Positions 43,191 through 54,556 are shown, counted from the first letter of the stretch. The stretch is DNA of 64,000 nucleotides from Roseomonas sp. AR75 (GCF_005222815.1 NZ_STGB01000006.1:186001-250000), one strand, 5' to 3'. Program-made: numbers and translations. Notes: generated by a model from the letters alone, not told the origin.

Positions 43191-44882
43191 ATGCCGGACG
43201 CAAGCGGCGCGCCGCTGACGACTACGCGAAGCAAGGCCCGGCAGCGCCGCTGGCTCTCGCCGCTGCTGCGCCGCATCCTGCTGCTGAACGCGCTGCCGCC
43301 CGCGCTGCTGGCGGCGGCGCTGCTCTATCTCGACCAGTACCAGAACGGCCTGCTTGCGGCCGAGGTCGAGGCGCTGCGCACCCAGGCCCGCATCTATGCC
43401 GGCGCGATCGCCGAAGCCGCCACCCGCACCCGCGACGACCGCACCGTCCTCGTCCCCGAAGCCGCGCGCCCGTTGCTGCGCCGCCTGGTCGAGCCCTCGC
43501 CCAACACCCAGGCGCGGCTGTTCGACACCACCGGCCTGCTGGTTGCCGACAGCCGCGTGCGCGAGGGGCCGGGCGGCGCGATCACGACCGAGCCGCTCTC
43601 CCCACCGGAACCGCGCGGCGCCTTCGCCGGCACGGTGGGTGGCCTCTATGATCGCATCCTGTCCTTCCTGCCGATGCGCGGCTCGCCCGAAACTGTCACG
43701 GTGGATGTGAATCCGGACGCGCCCTCCTTCGACTGGCAGCCGGAATTCGGCGGTACGGGCAGCGCCCAGACCAGCAGCGACCGGCGGGAGGAGCTGCGCC
43801 TGGCGCTGGAAGGCGGCGTGCGCCCCTATATCCGCCGCACCGCGGAAGGCCGCCTGCTCGTCTCGGTCGCCGAGCCCGCGCGCCGTGGCGCAACTTCGGT
43901 CGGCATCGTGCTGCTGACCCGCGAGGCGCGCGAGGTCGATGCGCGCCTGCTGGAGATCCGCGTCTCCGTCCTCGCGCTGTTCGGCCTGGCGCTGGTGCTG
44001 ACGGTCCTCGCCTCCTTCTACCTGGCGCGCACCCTCGCCACGCCGATCCTGCAGCTGGCGGAATCCGCGGCCGCCATGCGCGAAGGGGAAGGCCGCGCCG
44101 GCAGCGTTCCCGCCGCCGTGCTGGCGCGGAACGACGAGATCGGCGTGCTCGCACGCGACCTGCAGGACGCCGCCCGCGCGTTGTGGGCCCGCATCGACGC
44201 CAATGAGCGCTTCGCCGCCGATGTCGCGCACGAACTGCGCAACCCGCTCACCTCCGTCCGCTCTGCCATCGAGACGCTGCGCCGGATCGAGGACCCGCCG
44301 AAGCAGCGCCGGCTGCTGCAGATCATTTCCGACGACGCGGTTCGCATGGACCGGCTGATCAACGACATCGCCGACAGTTCCAAGGTGGATGCCGAACTCT
44401 CCCGCACCGTCGCGCAGCCGGTGGACGTGGCGCCCATCCTCGGCGCGCTCGGCGAACTCCACGCCGCCACGCGCGACGACGACGACCCGATCGTGGAGAT
44501 CGAGACACCCGAACGCCTGATCGTGCGCGGCGTGGAGGGGCGCCTCGTGCAGGTGTTCCGCAACCTCATCGGCAACGCGGTGTCCTTCAGCCCGCAGGAC
44601 GGCCATGTCTGGGTGCGCGCGCGGCCGGTCGGGGCCTTCGTCGAGGTCACCGTGGAGGACGAAGGCCCCGGCATCCCCGAAGCCAAGCTGGAAAGCATCT
44701 TCGACCGCTTCTACAGCGAACGCCCCACGGGGGAACGCTTCGGCCAACACTCCGGCCTCGGCCTGTCCATCTCCCGCCAGATCGTCGAAGGCCTGCGCGG
44801 CCGCATCGCCGCCGAGAACCGCCGCGACGCCGAAGGCCGCATACGAGGCGCGCGGTTCATCGTGCGACTGCCGGCGGCATAA
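43191..44882 (+). CDS. chvG: Sensor histidine kinase ChvG
   Basis: Membrane sensor kinase partner of ChvI, 563 residues. First membrane helix about 25-47 (RILLLNALPPALLAAALLYL), a periplasmic sensor domain (about 48-255), second helix 256-280 (VSVLALFGLALVLTVLASFY) and HAMP (LATPILQLAESAAAMREGEG). Phospho-acceptor H347 in FAADVAHELRNPLTSVRSAI; ATP-binding N box NLIGNAVSFSPQDGHVWV, GPGIPEAKLESIFDRFY and GLGLSISRQIVEGLRG. In relatives hprK and PTS genes follow; here a composite palindrome and a convergent gene lie downstream. Confidence 0.93.
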   Translation: MPDASGAPLTTTRSKARQRRWLSPLLRRILLLNALPPALLAAALLYLDQYQNGLLAAEVEALRTQARIYAGAIAEAATRTRDDRTVLVPEAARPLLRRLVEPSPNTQARLFDTTGLLVADSRVREGPGGAITTEPLSPPEPRGAFAGTVGGLYDRILSFLPMRGSPETVTVDVNPDAPSFDWQPEFGGTGSAQTSSDRREELRLALEGGVRPYIRRTAEGRLLVSVAEPARRGATSVGIVLLTREAREVDARLLEIRVSVLALFGLALVLTVLASFYLARTLATPILQLAESAAAMREGEGRAGSVPAAVLARNDEIGVLARDLQDAARALWARIDANERFAADVAHELRNPLTSVRSAIETLRRIEDPPKQRRLLQIISDDAVRMDRLINDIADSSKVDAELSRTVAQPVDVAPILGALGELHAATRDDDDPIVEIETPERLIVRGVEGRLVQVFRNLIGNAVSFSPQDGHVWVRARPVGAFVEVTVEDEGPGIPEAKLESIFDRFYSERPTGERFGQHSGLGLSISRQIVEGLRGRIAAENRRDAEGRIRGARFIVRLPAA

Positions 44883-44909
44883 GGGCGCGCGCGTTCGGGG
44901 ATGGTCTCT

Positions 44910-45120
44910 CGGGGAGGACGCTGTCCTCCCCGAACCCCTCCTGCCAAGGGCCTGTGGGCCCTTGGAACCCATGCTTTCATGGTTGAGAGAGGGAGGGGGA
45001 TGGAGGGCGCGATGGGCCAAGCGGCGGCGTTGGCCCCCTCCCTCTCTCAACCATTGAAGGGAGGTCCAGGAACCTCAGGTTCCTGGCAGGGAGGGTCCGG
45101 GAGGGACAGCGTCCCTCCCG
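44910..45120. repeat. Composite nested palindrome (five stems)
   Basis: Five perfect hairpins are arranged symmetrically: A CGGGGAGGAC/GTCCTCCCCG (44910-44932); B CCAAGGGCC/GGCCCTTGG (44944-44965); C a 19-bp stem (44981-44999 with 45034-45052); B' CCAGGAACCT/AGGTTCCTGG (45066-45086); A' CGGGAGGGAC/GTCCCTCCCG (45098-45120). A resembles A', the A-B spacer resembles the reverse complement of the B'-A' spacer, and C closes the centre. It separates convergent chvG and the ferritin-like gene. It may be a bidirectional terminator or a mobile palindromic repeat; it contains no gene. Confidence 0.75.
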
Positions 45121-45145
45121 GGAGCCGCGCCGAGCGTGTGTGCCC

Positions 45146-46012
45146 CTACGCCGCCGCGGCCGTCACGCGTGACCCGGCGTTCTCGTTCGCGGCTTTCACC
45201 AGCGCGGCGCGGTAGCGGTCGCGGCGCCATTGGAGGAAGCGCCAGGCGCCGCGGGCGGCGAGGTCGGAGAGGCGGCCGCGGGGTTCGAGGCCGATGGACT
45301 TGAAGATCATGCCCATGCCGCGCTCGATGTGGCGGTAGCGGTAGTGGGCCATGGCGCGGCCCATGTAGCCGGTGATGCAGCGGTCGTGCTCGTAGGGCGT
45401 CGCGGGATCTTCGTTGGAGCAGTGGAAGGCGTAGGCGAGCTCGTCGTCCTCACTTTCCCCGATGCGCCCGGCGGCGACCTTCAGCCGCTGCACGAAGGAG
45501 AGGTTCTCGCGCGCCAGGTAGCGGCGCATGTGGTCGTAGAACAGCTTGAAGTGCCGGTATTCGTCGGCCGCGATCAGGCGGCAGATCTCCTTCAGCACCG
45601 GCTCCTCGGAGGCCTCGCCGAGCGCCGTGTAGTAGGAGGACGTGCCGGTCTCCACCATGCAGCGCGCGATCAGCTCGCCGGTGCGGCTGCCGCGGATGGA
45701 GGCGTCGGCCTTGGTGTCGATGGTGTAGCCCGCGCGGTAGCGTGCGAAGGCCGCGGCGAAATCCCAGCCCGGATCGGCCAGGGAGGCCCAGCGGCCGAGC
45801 GCATCGCCGTGCTGGTTCTCTTCCACGGCCCAGTGGTTCGCCGCCTGCTGGAAATCGGGGTCATCGTGGAAGACGGAGTTGAGGTAGAGCGCGTAGTCGT
45901 CGCCGTTCCGCTCCACCATGGCGGCCGCCTTCACCAGCGGGATCGTCTCCGGGTCCACCTTTGACGGATCGAAGCGGTTCCAGGACACCTGCTCGATGCG
46001 CCAGTGCTTCAT
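45146..46012 (-). CDS. Ferritin-like diiron protein
   Basis: A 288-residue all-helical protein. A complete set of diiron ligands can be read: E34 (AAAMVERNGDD), E65-xx-H68 (AVEENQHGD), E121 (CMVETGTSSYY) and E151-xx-H154 (AADEYRHFKLFYD). This is the E, ExxH, E, ExxH pattern of ferritin-like oxidases, desaturases and COQ7-type hydroxylases. The substrate is unknown. It lies 93 bases after atpC on the same strand and could be read from the atp transcript, though a strong hairpin stands in between. Confidence 0.78.
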   Translation of the reverse strand: MKHWRIEQVSWNRFDPSKVDPETIPLVKAAAMVERNGDDYALYLNSVFHDDPDFQQAANHWAVEENQHGDALGRWASLADPGWDFAAAFARYRAGYTIDTKADASIRGSRTGELIARCMVETGTSSYYTALGEASEEPVLKEICRLIAADEYRHFKLFYDHMRRYLARENLSFVQRLKVAAGRIGESEDDELAYAFHCSNEDPATPYEHDRCITGYMGRAMAHYRYRHIERGMGMIFKSIGLEPRGRLSDLAARGAWRFLQWRRDRYRAALVKAANENAGSRVTAAAA

Positions 46013-46029
46013 GGATCCCCCAAAGGCGC

Positions 46030-46068
46030 GAAAGGCGCCCGCAACCCTATGTTTTGCGAGCGCCTTTC
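46030..46068 (-). promoter_or_regulatory. Strong hairpin in leader of the ferritin-like gene
   Basis: On the minus strand GAAAGGCGC, T, CGCAA, nine bases, TTGCG, G, GCGCCTTTC: 9 plus 5 paired bases with one mismatch. A second copy of the right arm, GCGCCTTT (46029-46022), follows directly and ends next to the ribosome site GGGGGATCC. The left arm could pair with either copy, so an attenuator or translational switch between atpC and this gene is conceivable. Confidence 0.5.
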
Positions 46069-46105
46069 CGATTCAAGCACCCGGCGGACCGGGCGAACAG
46101 GCCTG

Positions 46106-46516
46106 TCAGGCAGCCTGGGCGGCCTGCAGCATGGCGCGGGCGGAGAGCAGGCGCTCCATGGCTGCGTCCTGGCGCTCCGGCGATTCGCCGGCCGCGGCCG
46201 CGTAGGAGGCCTCGGCCTCCCGGATGCGGGTTTCGGCCTCGGCGCGGGAGAGCTCGGCCACCGGGGTGGCTTCGTCCGCGAGCACCGTGCAGCGTTCCGG
46301 CGTCACCTCGGCGAAGCCGCCGCCGACGAAGAGGCGATCGGTCACCTGACCGTTCTCCGTCACCTGGATCACGCCGCCGCGGAGCGTCACGATCATCGGC
46401 GCGTGTCCCGGCAGCACGCCCATCTCACCTTCGGCGGCGGGGATGACAGCCATCTCCACCTGCCGGCTGAGCAGCAGCTTTTCCGGGCTCACCAGTTCAA
46501 GCTGGAAGGTCGCCAA
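46106..46516 (-). CDS. atpC: ATP synthase F1 epsilon subunit
   Basis: Central-stalk subunit that couples rotation and can inhibit ATP hydrolysis. 136 residues: N-terminal beta-sandwich (FQLELVSPEKLLLSRQVEMA, GEMGVLPGHAPMIVTLRGGV) and a C-terminal helical hairpin with AEAETRIREAEASYA. The start is TTG (46514-46516), giving the usual MATFQLELVSPE beginning, behind AGGGGG. Unlike the other atp genes it is separated from the previous one by 148 bases of structured sequence. Confidence 0.95.
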   Translation of the reverse strand: MATFQLELVSPEKLLLSRQVEMAVIPAAEGEMGVLPGHAPMIVTLRGGVIQVTENGQVTDRLFVGGGFAEVTPERCTVLADEATPVAELSRAEAETRIREAEASYAAAAGESPERQDAAMERLLSARAMLQAAQAA

Positions 46517-46538
46517 TCAAACCCCCTTCGTGTTTCAA

Positions 46539-46632
46539 CTCAGGCGGGCGGCGCAGCCGACCGAGGCCGCGAAGGCGGCCCGCCGCAAGTGCGGCGAGCC
46601 AAGGCCGCGGATGCGGCCGCCCGGCGCCTGAG
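46539..46632 (-). repeat. Multibranch RNA structure between atpD and atpC
   Basis: Outer stem CTCAGGC/GCCTGAG (46539-46545 with 46626-46632) extended by GGGC/GCCC, enclosing three perfect 16-base hairpins: 46565-46580 (GGCCGC, GAAG, GCGGCC), 46581-46596 (CGCCGCA, AG, TGCGGCG) and 46603-46618 (GGCCGC, GGAT, GCGGCC). In RNA this would be a cloverleaf-like junction. It ends about 20 bases before the atpC ribosome site, so it could set the ratio of epsilon to beta subunit or be a processing site. Confidence 0.65.
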
Positions 46633-46664
46633 GGCACCAAAAAGAAAGCTGAAGTCTGCCGCCG

Positions 46665-48092
<1,428 letters not shown>

Positions 48093-48108
48093 CGGTGCAT
48101 CTTCCTCG

Positions 48109-48990
48109 TCAGACGGCCTCGGCCCCGGAGATGATCTCGATCAGCTCCTTGGTGATGTTGGCCTGTCGCGTGCGGTTGTAGTTGAGCGTGAGCTTGTTGA
48201 TCATCTCGCCGGCGTTGCGCGTGGCGTTATCCATCGCGTTCATCTGGCTGCCGTAGAAGCCGGCATTGTTCTCCAGAAGCGCGCGATAGACCTGGATCGC
48301 CAGGTTGCGCGGCAGCAGCGTGGCGAGGATCTCCTCCTCGGCCGGCTCGTATTCGTAGAGCGCCTGCGGCCCGGTGCTGGCGGCTTCCGCCTCCGGCAGC
48401 GGCGCCGGGATCAGGCGCTGGGCGGTCGCCACCTGGGTGATCACGCTCTGGAATCGGTTGTAGATGAGCGTGCAGACGTCGAACTCGCCCGCTTCCAGCA
48501 TCGCGGTGATGCGCTCGGCGACCGTCGCCGCATCCTCGAAGCCGATCCGCTTCTTCCCCATGAAGCTGATCTCGCCGACGATCTGGCGCGGAAATTCGCG
48601 CTTGAGATAGCTGGCGCCCTTGCGGCCCACGCTCAGCACCTTGACCGTCTTGCCTTCCGCTTCCAGCGCGCGGATGCGGTTGCGTGCGAAGCGGCCGACA
48701 TTGGTGTTGAACGGGCCGGCCAGGCCGCGATCCGCGGTGACGACCACCAGCAGATGCACCTGGTCGCGCCCGGTGCCGACCAGCAGGGGCGGCGCGGAAG
48801 GCGAGCCGGCAACCGAGGCGCCGAGCGAGGCGAGCATGCGCGCCATGCGCTCGGCATAGGGGCGCGCCTGCTCGGCCTGGCTTTGCGCACGGCGCAGCTT
48901 CGCCGCAGCCACCATCTTCATGGCCTGCGTGATCTTGCGCGTGGACTTCACGCTGTTGATCCGGCCCCGGAGAGCCTTCAGGCTGGGCAT
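48109..48990 (-). CDS. atpG: ATP synthase F1 gamma subunit
   Basis: Rotating central shaft, 293 residues. N-terminal helix SLKALRGRINSVKSTRKITQ and AMKMVAAAKLRRAQ; central VTADRGLAGPFNTNVGRFAR; C-terminal helix with MNAMDNATRNAGEMINKLTL and YNRTRQANITKELIEIISGA. Full length and without the extra insertions seen in some cyanobacterial forms. Lies between atpA (23 bases) and atpD. Confidence 0.97.
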   Translation of the reverse strand: MPSLKALRGRINSVKSTRKITQAMKMVAAAKLRRAQSQAEQARPYAERMARMLASLGASVAGSPSAPPLLVGTGRDQVHLLVVVTADRGLAGPFNTNVGRFARNRIRALEAEGKTVKVLSVGRKGASYLKREFPRQIVGEISFMGKKRIGFEDAATVAERITAMLEAGEFDVCTLIYNRFQSVITQVATAQRLIPAPLPEAEAASTGPQALYEYEPAEEEILATLLPRNLAIQVYRALLENNAGFYGSQMNAMDNATRNAGEMINKLTLNYNRTRQANITKELIEIISGAEAV

Positions 48991-49013
48991 GGTCCGCTAC
49001 CTGGCGCCGGGGG

Positions 49014-50546
<1,533 letters not shown>

Positions 50547-50547
50547 G

Positions 50548-51153
50548 TCAGGCAGCCCCCTTCATCGCGTACTGCAGTCGCTGCAGCTTTGACTTGATCG
50601 AGTTGTCGTAGAGGCGTGAGCCGATGCGGACGACGAGACCCCCCAGAAGCGAGGGGTCCACGTTCTCCTTCAACTGCACGCCGGAGAAGCCTGCTTCCGT
50701 CAGCCGCGCCACGATCTGGGCGCGCTGCGTGTCGGACAGCGGATGAGCGGTGTTCACATGCGCGATCTGCTGGCCGCGCCGTTCCGACAGCAGCGCCCCG
50801 AAGGAGGCGGCCACGGCAGGAAGCTGGTCGAGCCTGCGGTTCATGATCAGCACGCCGAGCAGGTTGCGCACCTCCGTGCCGATGCCCGCCTTCTCCAGGA
50901 TGGCGAAGGCACCGCGGCGCTGCGCGCCGGAATCGAGGCGCGGATCGGCGACGAAGGCGCGGAAGCCCGCATCCTCGCGCCACACGGCGTAGAGCCGGTC
51001 GAGGTCGCCCCCGATGCGGTCCGCGGCGCCTGCCTCCTTCTGGCGGAGGTCGTCGACCACGCCGAGCAGGGCGAGCGCGTAGCGCTCCGCCACGCCGGTC
51101 GGATTCGGGGCCTGTACGGAGGCCGAGACGATGTCTGTGGAAGCGGAGGCCAA
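50548..51153 (-). CDS. atpH: ATP synthase F1 delta subunit
   Basis: Peripheral-stalk subunit connecting F1 and F0, 201 residues. VAERYALALLGVVDDLRQKE starts the helical N-domain; VRNLLGVLIMNRRLDQLPAV and the C-terminal signature VDPSLLGGLVVRIGSRLYDN, SIKSKLQRLQ follow. The start is proposed as TTG 51153 (ASASTDIVSASVQ), because the longer frame upstream is Arg/Pro-rich and unlike the family. First gene of atpHAGDC; F0 genes are elsewhere, as usual in alphaproteobacteria. Confidence 0.93.
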   Translation of the reverse strand: MASASTDIVSASVQAPNPTGVAERYALALLGVVDDLRQKEAGAADRIGGDLDRLYAVWREDAGFRAFVADPRLDSGAQRRGAFAILEKAGIGTEVRNLLGVLIMNRRLDQLPAVAASFGALLSERRGQQIAHVNTAHPLSDTQRAQIVARLTEAGFSGVQLKENVDPSLLGGLVVRIGSRLYDNSIKSKLQRLQYAMKGAA

Positions 51154-51256
51154 GGCGGTCCCGGTCCTGTGTCTTGGGCGGCACGCCGGCTTCGGCGCGG
51201 CCGATGGAGGCGCGCCAGGGGAAGGCCTAGGCAACCCCCCGGCAGCGGCGGCGCGG

Positions 51257-51284
51257 CCTTAACACGGGCTCTTGTGCACGGCAA
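51257..51284 (-). promoter_or_regulatory. Possible promoter of the atp operon
   Basis: Minus strand TTGCCG (51284-51279), 16 bases, TTAAGG (51262-51257), about 100 bases before atpH in a 178-base gap. It is a modest match, supported by position. Confidence 0.4.
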
Positions 51285-51331
51285 TATGTGCGGGACGCCG
51301 CGAGCGCCGGCGAGCCATGCGCGGCGGCGCT

Positions 51332-52240
51332 TCAGCGGCTGCCGATCAGCACCAGCACCACGCCGGCCACCACCACCAGGGCGCCGGCCATCTCCGCGGG
51401 CTTGGCCTTCTCCTTCAGGTAGAAGCGGCTGAAGGCCAGGGTGAACAGGATCTCCACCTGCCCCACCGCGCGCACCAGCGCCACCGGCGCCAGGGCGAAG
51501 GCGGAGAACCAGCAGGCCGAGCCGAAGGCCGAGAGCGCCCCCACCTGGGCGGAACTGCGCCAGCTTGCCAGGATCGCCCGCATCGAACCCGGCTCCCGCC
51601 AGGCCACCCAGGCGCCCTGCATCAGGGTCTGCAGCATGTTGGTGACCACCAGGATGGTCAGCGCCTTGTGGATGAGGTCGCCCGCCGGCATGGACTGGTT
51701 CGCCCAGCGGATCAGCACCGCGGTGAAGGCGAAGCCGAAGCCCGCCCCGATGCCGCAGAGCGCCGCGGGCTGGGTGATGCCGCGCAGCAACGCCGCCGGC
51801 GCCGTGCCCCGCCCGGCCAGCGAGAGATACAGTACCCCGCCGACGCCCACCGCGATGCCGAGCCAGGAGAGCGGGGCGAGGTTCTCGCCCATCAGCACCA
51901 GGCCCATGAGCGCGGCCTGCATGGCCTCGGTCTTGGAATAGGCCGTGCCGACGGCGAAGTTGCGGTAGCCGAAGGCCATGATCAGCAGGTTGGTGCCGAG
52001 GATTTGGCCGAAGCCGCCGAGCGCGCAGAGCAGGACGACGAAAGCTGTCATGCCCGGCACCGGCGCACCGCTCACCAGGCTGTAGAGCAGCAGCAGCGCC
52101 AGCCCGAAGGGCACGCCGTAGAGGTAACGCACCAGCCCCGCCGCGTTCACGGAAAGCTCGCCGCGCAGCCTCTGCTGCAGGGCGGTGCGCCAGCACTGGA
52201 ACAGCGCGGCGGCAAGCGTAAACGGGATCCAGGGGGCCAT
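51332..52240 (-). CDS. EamA-family (DMT) transporter
   Basis: A 302-residue membrane protein of the drug/metabolite transporter superfamily with ten hydrophobic segments in two EamA repeats. The first repeat ends with LSWLGIAVGVGGVLYLSLAG; the second runs from ALCGIGAGFGFAFTAVLIRW to AEMAGALVVVAGVVLVLIGS. Likely an exporter of an amino acid or other metabolite; the ligand is unknown. On the same strand as the atp operon but 178 bases before it, so probably separately transcribed. Confidence 0.88.
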   Translation of the reverse strand: MAPWIPFTLAAALFQCWRTALQQRLRGELSVNAAGLVRYLYGVPFGLALLLLYSLVSGAPVPGMTAFVVLLCALGGFGQILGTNLLIMAFGYRNFAVGTAYSKTEAMQAALMGLVLMGENLAPLSWLGIAVGVGGVLYLSLAGRGTAPAALLRGITQPAALCGIGAGFGFAFTAVLIRWANQSMPAGDLIHKALTILVVTNMLQTLMQGAWVAWREPGSMRAILASWRSSAQVGALSAFGSACWFSAFALAPVALVRAVGQVEILFTLAFSRFYLKEKAKPAEMAGALVVVAGVVLVLIGSR

Positions 52241-52255
52241 CCGCTACCGTCTACT

Positions 52256-52275
52256 CCCTCCCCCGCTCGCGGGGG
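52256..52275. repeat. CCCTC-type intergenic hairpin
   Basis: CCCTCCCCC, GCTCGC, GGGGG lies just upstream of the EamA gene, in the 134-base gap after the enolase-superfamily gene. It belongs to a family of C-rich/G-rich hairpins found in several gaps of this part of the window. Confidence 0.4.
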
Positions 52276-52374
52276 GTTCGATGCGCAGCATCGGACGCCG
52301 AAGTTGCGGCGACCCGACGCCGCTTACGCAGGCTGGTCGGGGTGGGGGCGGCGCGCCCTCTCAATCGGATGGCA

Positions 52375-53523
52375 TCACCCCAGGCGCGGATCCAGCCAGG
52401 GGCGGTCCATGCGCTTCCAGGGCGCATGCGGTCCCGGGCCGAGCCGGATGCCGAGGCCGGGCGCCTGCGGCAGCGGCGCGGCCCCCTGGGCGAAGCGGAG
52501 GCTCTCGCCCTCGACCATGTCGAAGAAGGCCTCGGTCTCGCCGAACTGCACTTCCAGCAGCACGAAGTTCGGGATGACGGCGCAGAGATGCACCGAATGC
52601 GCGTGGCAGATGGGGCCGGTCGGGTTGTGCGGCCCGATCTCCACGCCCGCGGTCTGGGCCAGGGCGGCGATGCGGCGGATCTCCTCGATGCCGCCGGCAT
52701 GCTTGGCATCCGGCATCAGTACGTCGTAGCAGCCGGCCTCGATCACCGGCCGATAGGCCGCCAGGCCCGCCAGCGATTCGGCGCCGGCCAGCCGCATGCC
52801 GCGGTCATTCGCCATGCCGCGCAGACGCACGATCTCGGCCCGGTTGGCCTCCGCAACCGGACATTCCAGCCAGAACAGGCGGAATTCCGCCACGTCGCGG
52901 ACCAGCCCCGCCGCGCCGCCGGGGGAGAAGCGCCAATGCGCGTCCACCATCACCTCGATGCCCGGCCCCACCGCCGCGCGCACCGCGGCGATGCGCGCCA
53001 GACCCTCGGCATAGGCGGCGCGGTTCGTCTCGGTGAAGCCGTCCTCCCAGACCATCGGGTCGAAGGGGGCGAGCTTCACCGCGCCGAAGCCCTGCTCCAC
53101 CGCGCGACGCGCGGCGGCGGCGAAGCCCTCCGGGCTGCGCGGGTTCGCGCCGCGGTTGATGTTGGCATAGAGCCGCACCGGATCGCGCAGCGCGCCGCCG
53201 AGGAACAGGTGCAGCGGCTGCCCCACGCGCTGCGCCGCCAGGTCGCACAGCGCCTGCTCGAAGGCCGAAACCACCGTCGCCGCGACGAGGCCGCCCTGAG
53301 CATGCGGAATCAGCCGCGCCAGGCGGTTGCGATGGCGTGCGTCCTCGCCGGCGACGTTGGCGGCAAGCCGCGTCGCCTCGGCCTCCAGCAGCGGCTCGTT
53401 GTTCGCCAGCGTGCATTCGCCGAGGCCGGTCAGCCCGTCCTCGGTGCTGACTTCCAGGAAGCACCAGTTGGTCTTCGGCGTGACGTTGATGCCGCGGAAG
53501 GCAAGGCTCCGGATGCGTGACAC
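52375..53523 (-). CDS. Enolase-superfamily enzyme (mandelate racemase/muconate lactonizing type)
   Basis: A 382-residue acid-sugar or carboxylate dehydratase/racemase-like enzyme. The N-terminal capping domain contains TPKTNWCFLEVSTEDGLTGL and GECTLANNEP. Barrel metal ligands fit D in VMVDAHWRFSP, E in FWLECPVAEANRAE and E in GAESLAGLAAYR; the His of GPHNPTGPICHAHSVHL is typical of the D-galactonate/gluconate dehydratase-like group. The catalytic Lys in VKLAPFDP is visible. The start is GTG 53523, seven bases after the Bug gene. Substrate unknown, probably a sugar acid or dicarboxylate. Confidence 0.85.
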   Translation of the reverse strand: MSRIRSLAFRGINVTPKTNWCFLEVSTEDGLTGLGECTLANNEPLLEAEATRLAANVAGEDARHRNRLARLIPHAQGGLVAATVVSAFEQALCDLAAQRVGQPLHLFLGGALRDPVRLYANINRGANPRSPEGFAAAARRAVEQGFGAVKLAPFDPMVWEDGFTETNRAAYAEGLARIAAVRAAVGPGIEVMVDAHWRFSPGGAAGLVRDVAEFRLFWLECPVAEANRAEIVRLRGMANDRGMRLAGAESLAGLAAYRPVIEAGCYDVLMPDAKHAGGIEEIRRIAALAQTAGVEIGPHNPTGPICHAHSVHLCAVIPNFVLLEVQFGETEAFFDMVEGESLRFAQGAAPLPQAPGLGIRLGPGPHAPWKRMDRPWLDPRLG

Positions 53524-53530
53524 GGGGCTG

Positions 53531-54502
53531 CTACTCGACCTTGATGTTGGCGCGCTGCGCCAGGTCGCGCCATTTGGCGATGTCGCTGCGCACACGCGCC
53601 GCCAGCACATCCGGCGTGCTGGTGACCACCTGGCCGCCGATCAGCTTCACCTTGTCCGCGACTTCCGGCAGGCGGCCGATGCGCTGCAGTTCGGGCACCA
53701 GCCGGTCCACGATGGGCTGCGGCAGGCCCTTCGGGCCGAACAGCCCGTTCCATGCGATGGTCTCGAAGCCGGGCAGGCCGCTTTCGTTCAGGGTCGGCAC
53801 GTTGGGCAGGTCGGGCCAGCGCTGCATGCTGGTCACCGCCAGCAGCTTCACCTCGCCGCGCGCGACGAAGGGATAGATGTTCACCAGGTTCGCGATCAGG
53901 AAGGGCGCGTCGCCGGTGATGACCGCCTGGCCGAACTGCGAGGCGCCGCGATAGGGGATGTGCTCCATCTGCACGCCGGCCATCTGCTTGAACAGTTCGG
54001 CCGAGAGATGCGCCGAGGAGCCGACCCCGCCACTGCCGTAGTTGTAGTGGTTGGGCGGCTTCGCCTTGATCGCCGCGATCAGCTCCGCGACGGTGTTCAC
54101 CGGGAAGATGCGCGGATTGACCACCAGGGCATTCGGCCCCGTGACCAGCAGCGAGATCGGCGTGAAGTCGGTCTCCAGGTTGTATGGCAGGTCGCGGTAG
54201 ATCGCGGCATTGATCCCGTTCGATCCGGCATTGCCGATCAGCAGCGTGGTGCCGTCGGGCGCGGACCGGAACACGTTCTCCACGCCGACGCGGCCGCCGG
54301 CGCCGGGCCGGTTCTCGACCACGAAGGACTGGCCGAAGGCGCGGTCCAGATGCGGGGCGAAGAGGCGGATGGTGGTGTCGTTGCCGCCGCCCGGCGCGCC
54401 CGGTTCGACGATCCGCACGGGGCGCGTCGGCCAGGACTGGGCACGGGCGAGGCCGGGCGCGGCGAGCAGGCTCGATGCGGCGAGCAAGGTGCGGCGGTGC
54501 AT
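53531..54502 (-). CDS. Bug-type tripartite tricarboxylate transporter receptor
   Basis: A 323-residue periplasmic binding protein with signal peptide MHRRTLLAASSLLAAPGLAR, cleaved near ARAQ. Family blocks: WPTRPVRIVEPGAPGGGNDT, FVVENRPGAGGRVG and HIPYRGASQFGQAVITGD. It directly precedes the enolase-superfamily gene and so probably delivers that enzyme's substrate or precursor. No TctA/TctB genes are present. Only moderately similar to the Bug protein at 4.7 kb, so it is not a recent duplicate. Confidence 0.9.
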   Translation of the reverse strand: MHRRTLLAASSLLAAPGLARAQSWPTRPVRIVEPGAPGGGNDTTIRLFAPHLDRAFGQSFVVENRPGAGGRVGVENVFRSAPDGTTLLIGNAGSNGINAAIYRDLPYNLETDFTPISLLVTGPNALVVNPRIFPVNTVAELIAAIKAKPPNHYNYGSGGVGSSAHLSAELFKQMAGVQMEHIPYRGASQFGQAVITGDAPFLIANLVNIYPFVARGEVKLLAVTSMQRWPDLPNVPTLNESGLPGFETIAWNGLFGPKGLPQPIVDRLVPELQRIGRLPEVADKVKLIGGQVVTSTPDVLAARVRSDIAKWRDLAQRANIKVE

Positions 54503-54556
54503 GGGCGTTGGTCCTCCGGGTTGTTCTTGCTGTCTGGCGGGTTTCCCCCACCCTGG

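Noticed and set aside
52241..52374. A tRNA-like GGTTCGATGC segment in the gap between the enolase-superfamily and EamA genes
   Set aside because: No acceptor stem, anticodon arm or D arm can be built around it; it is part of a C-rich/G-rich repeat region.
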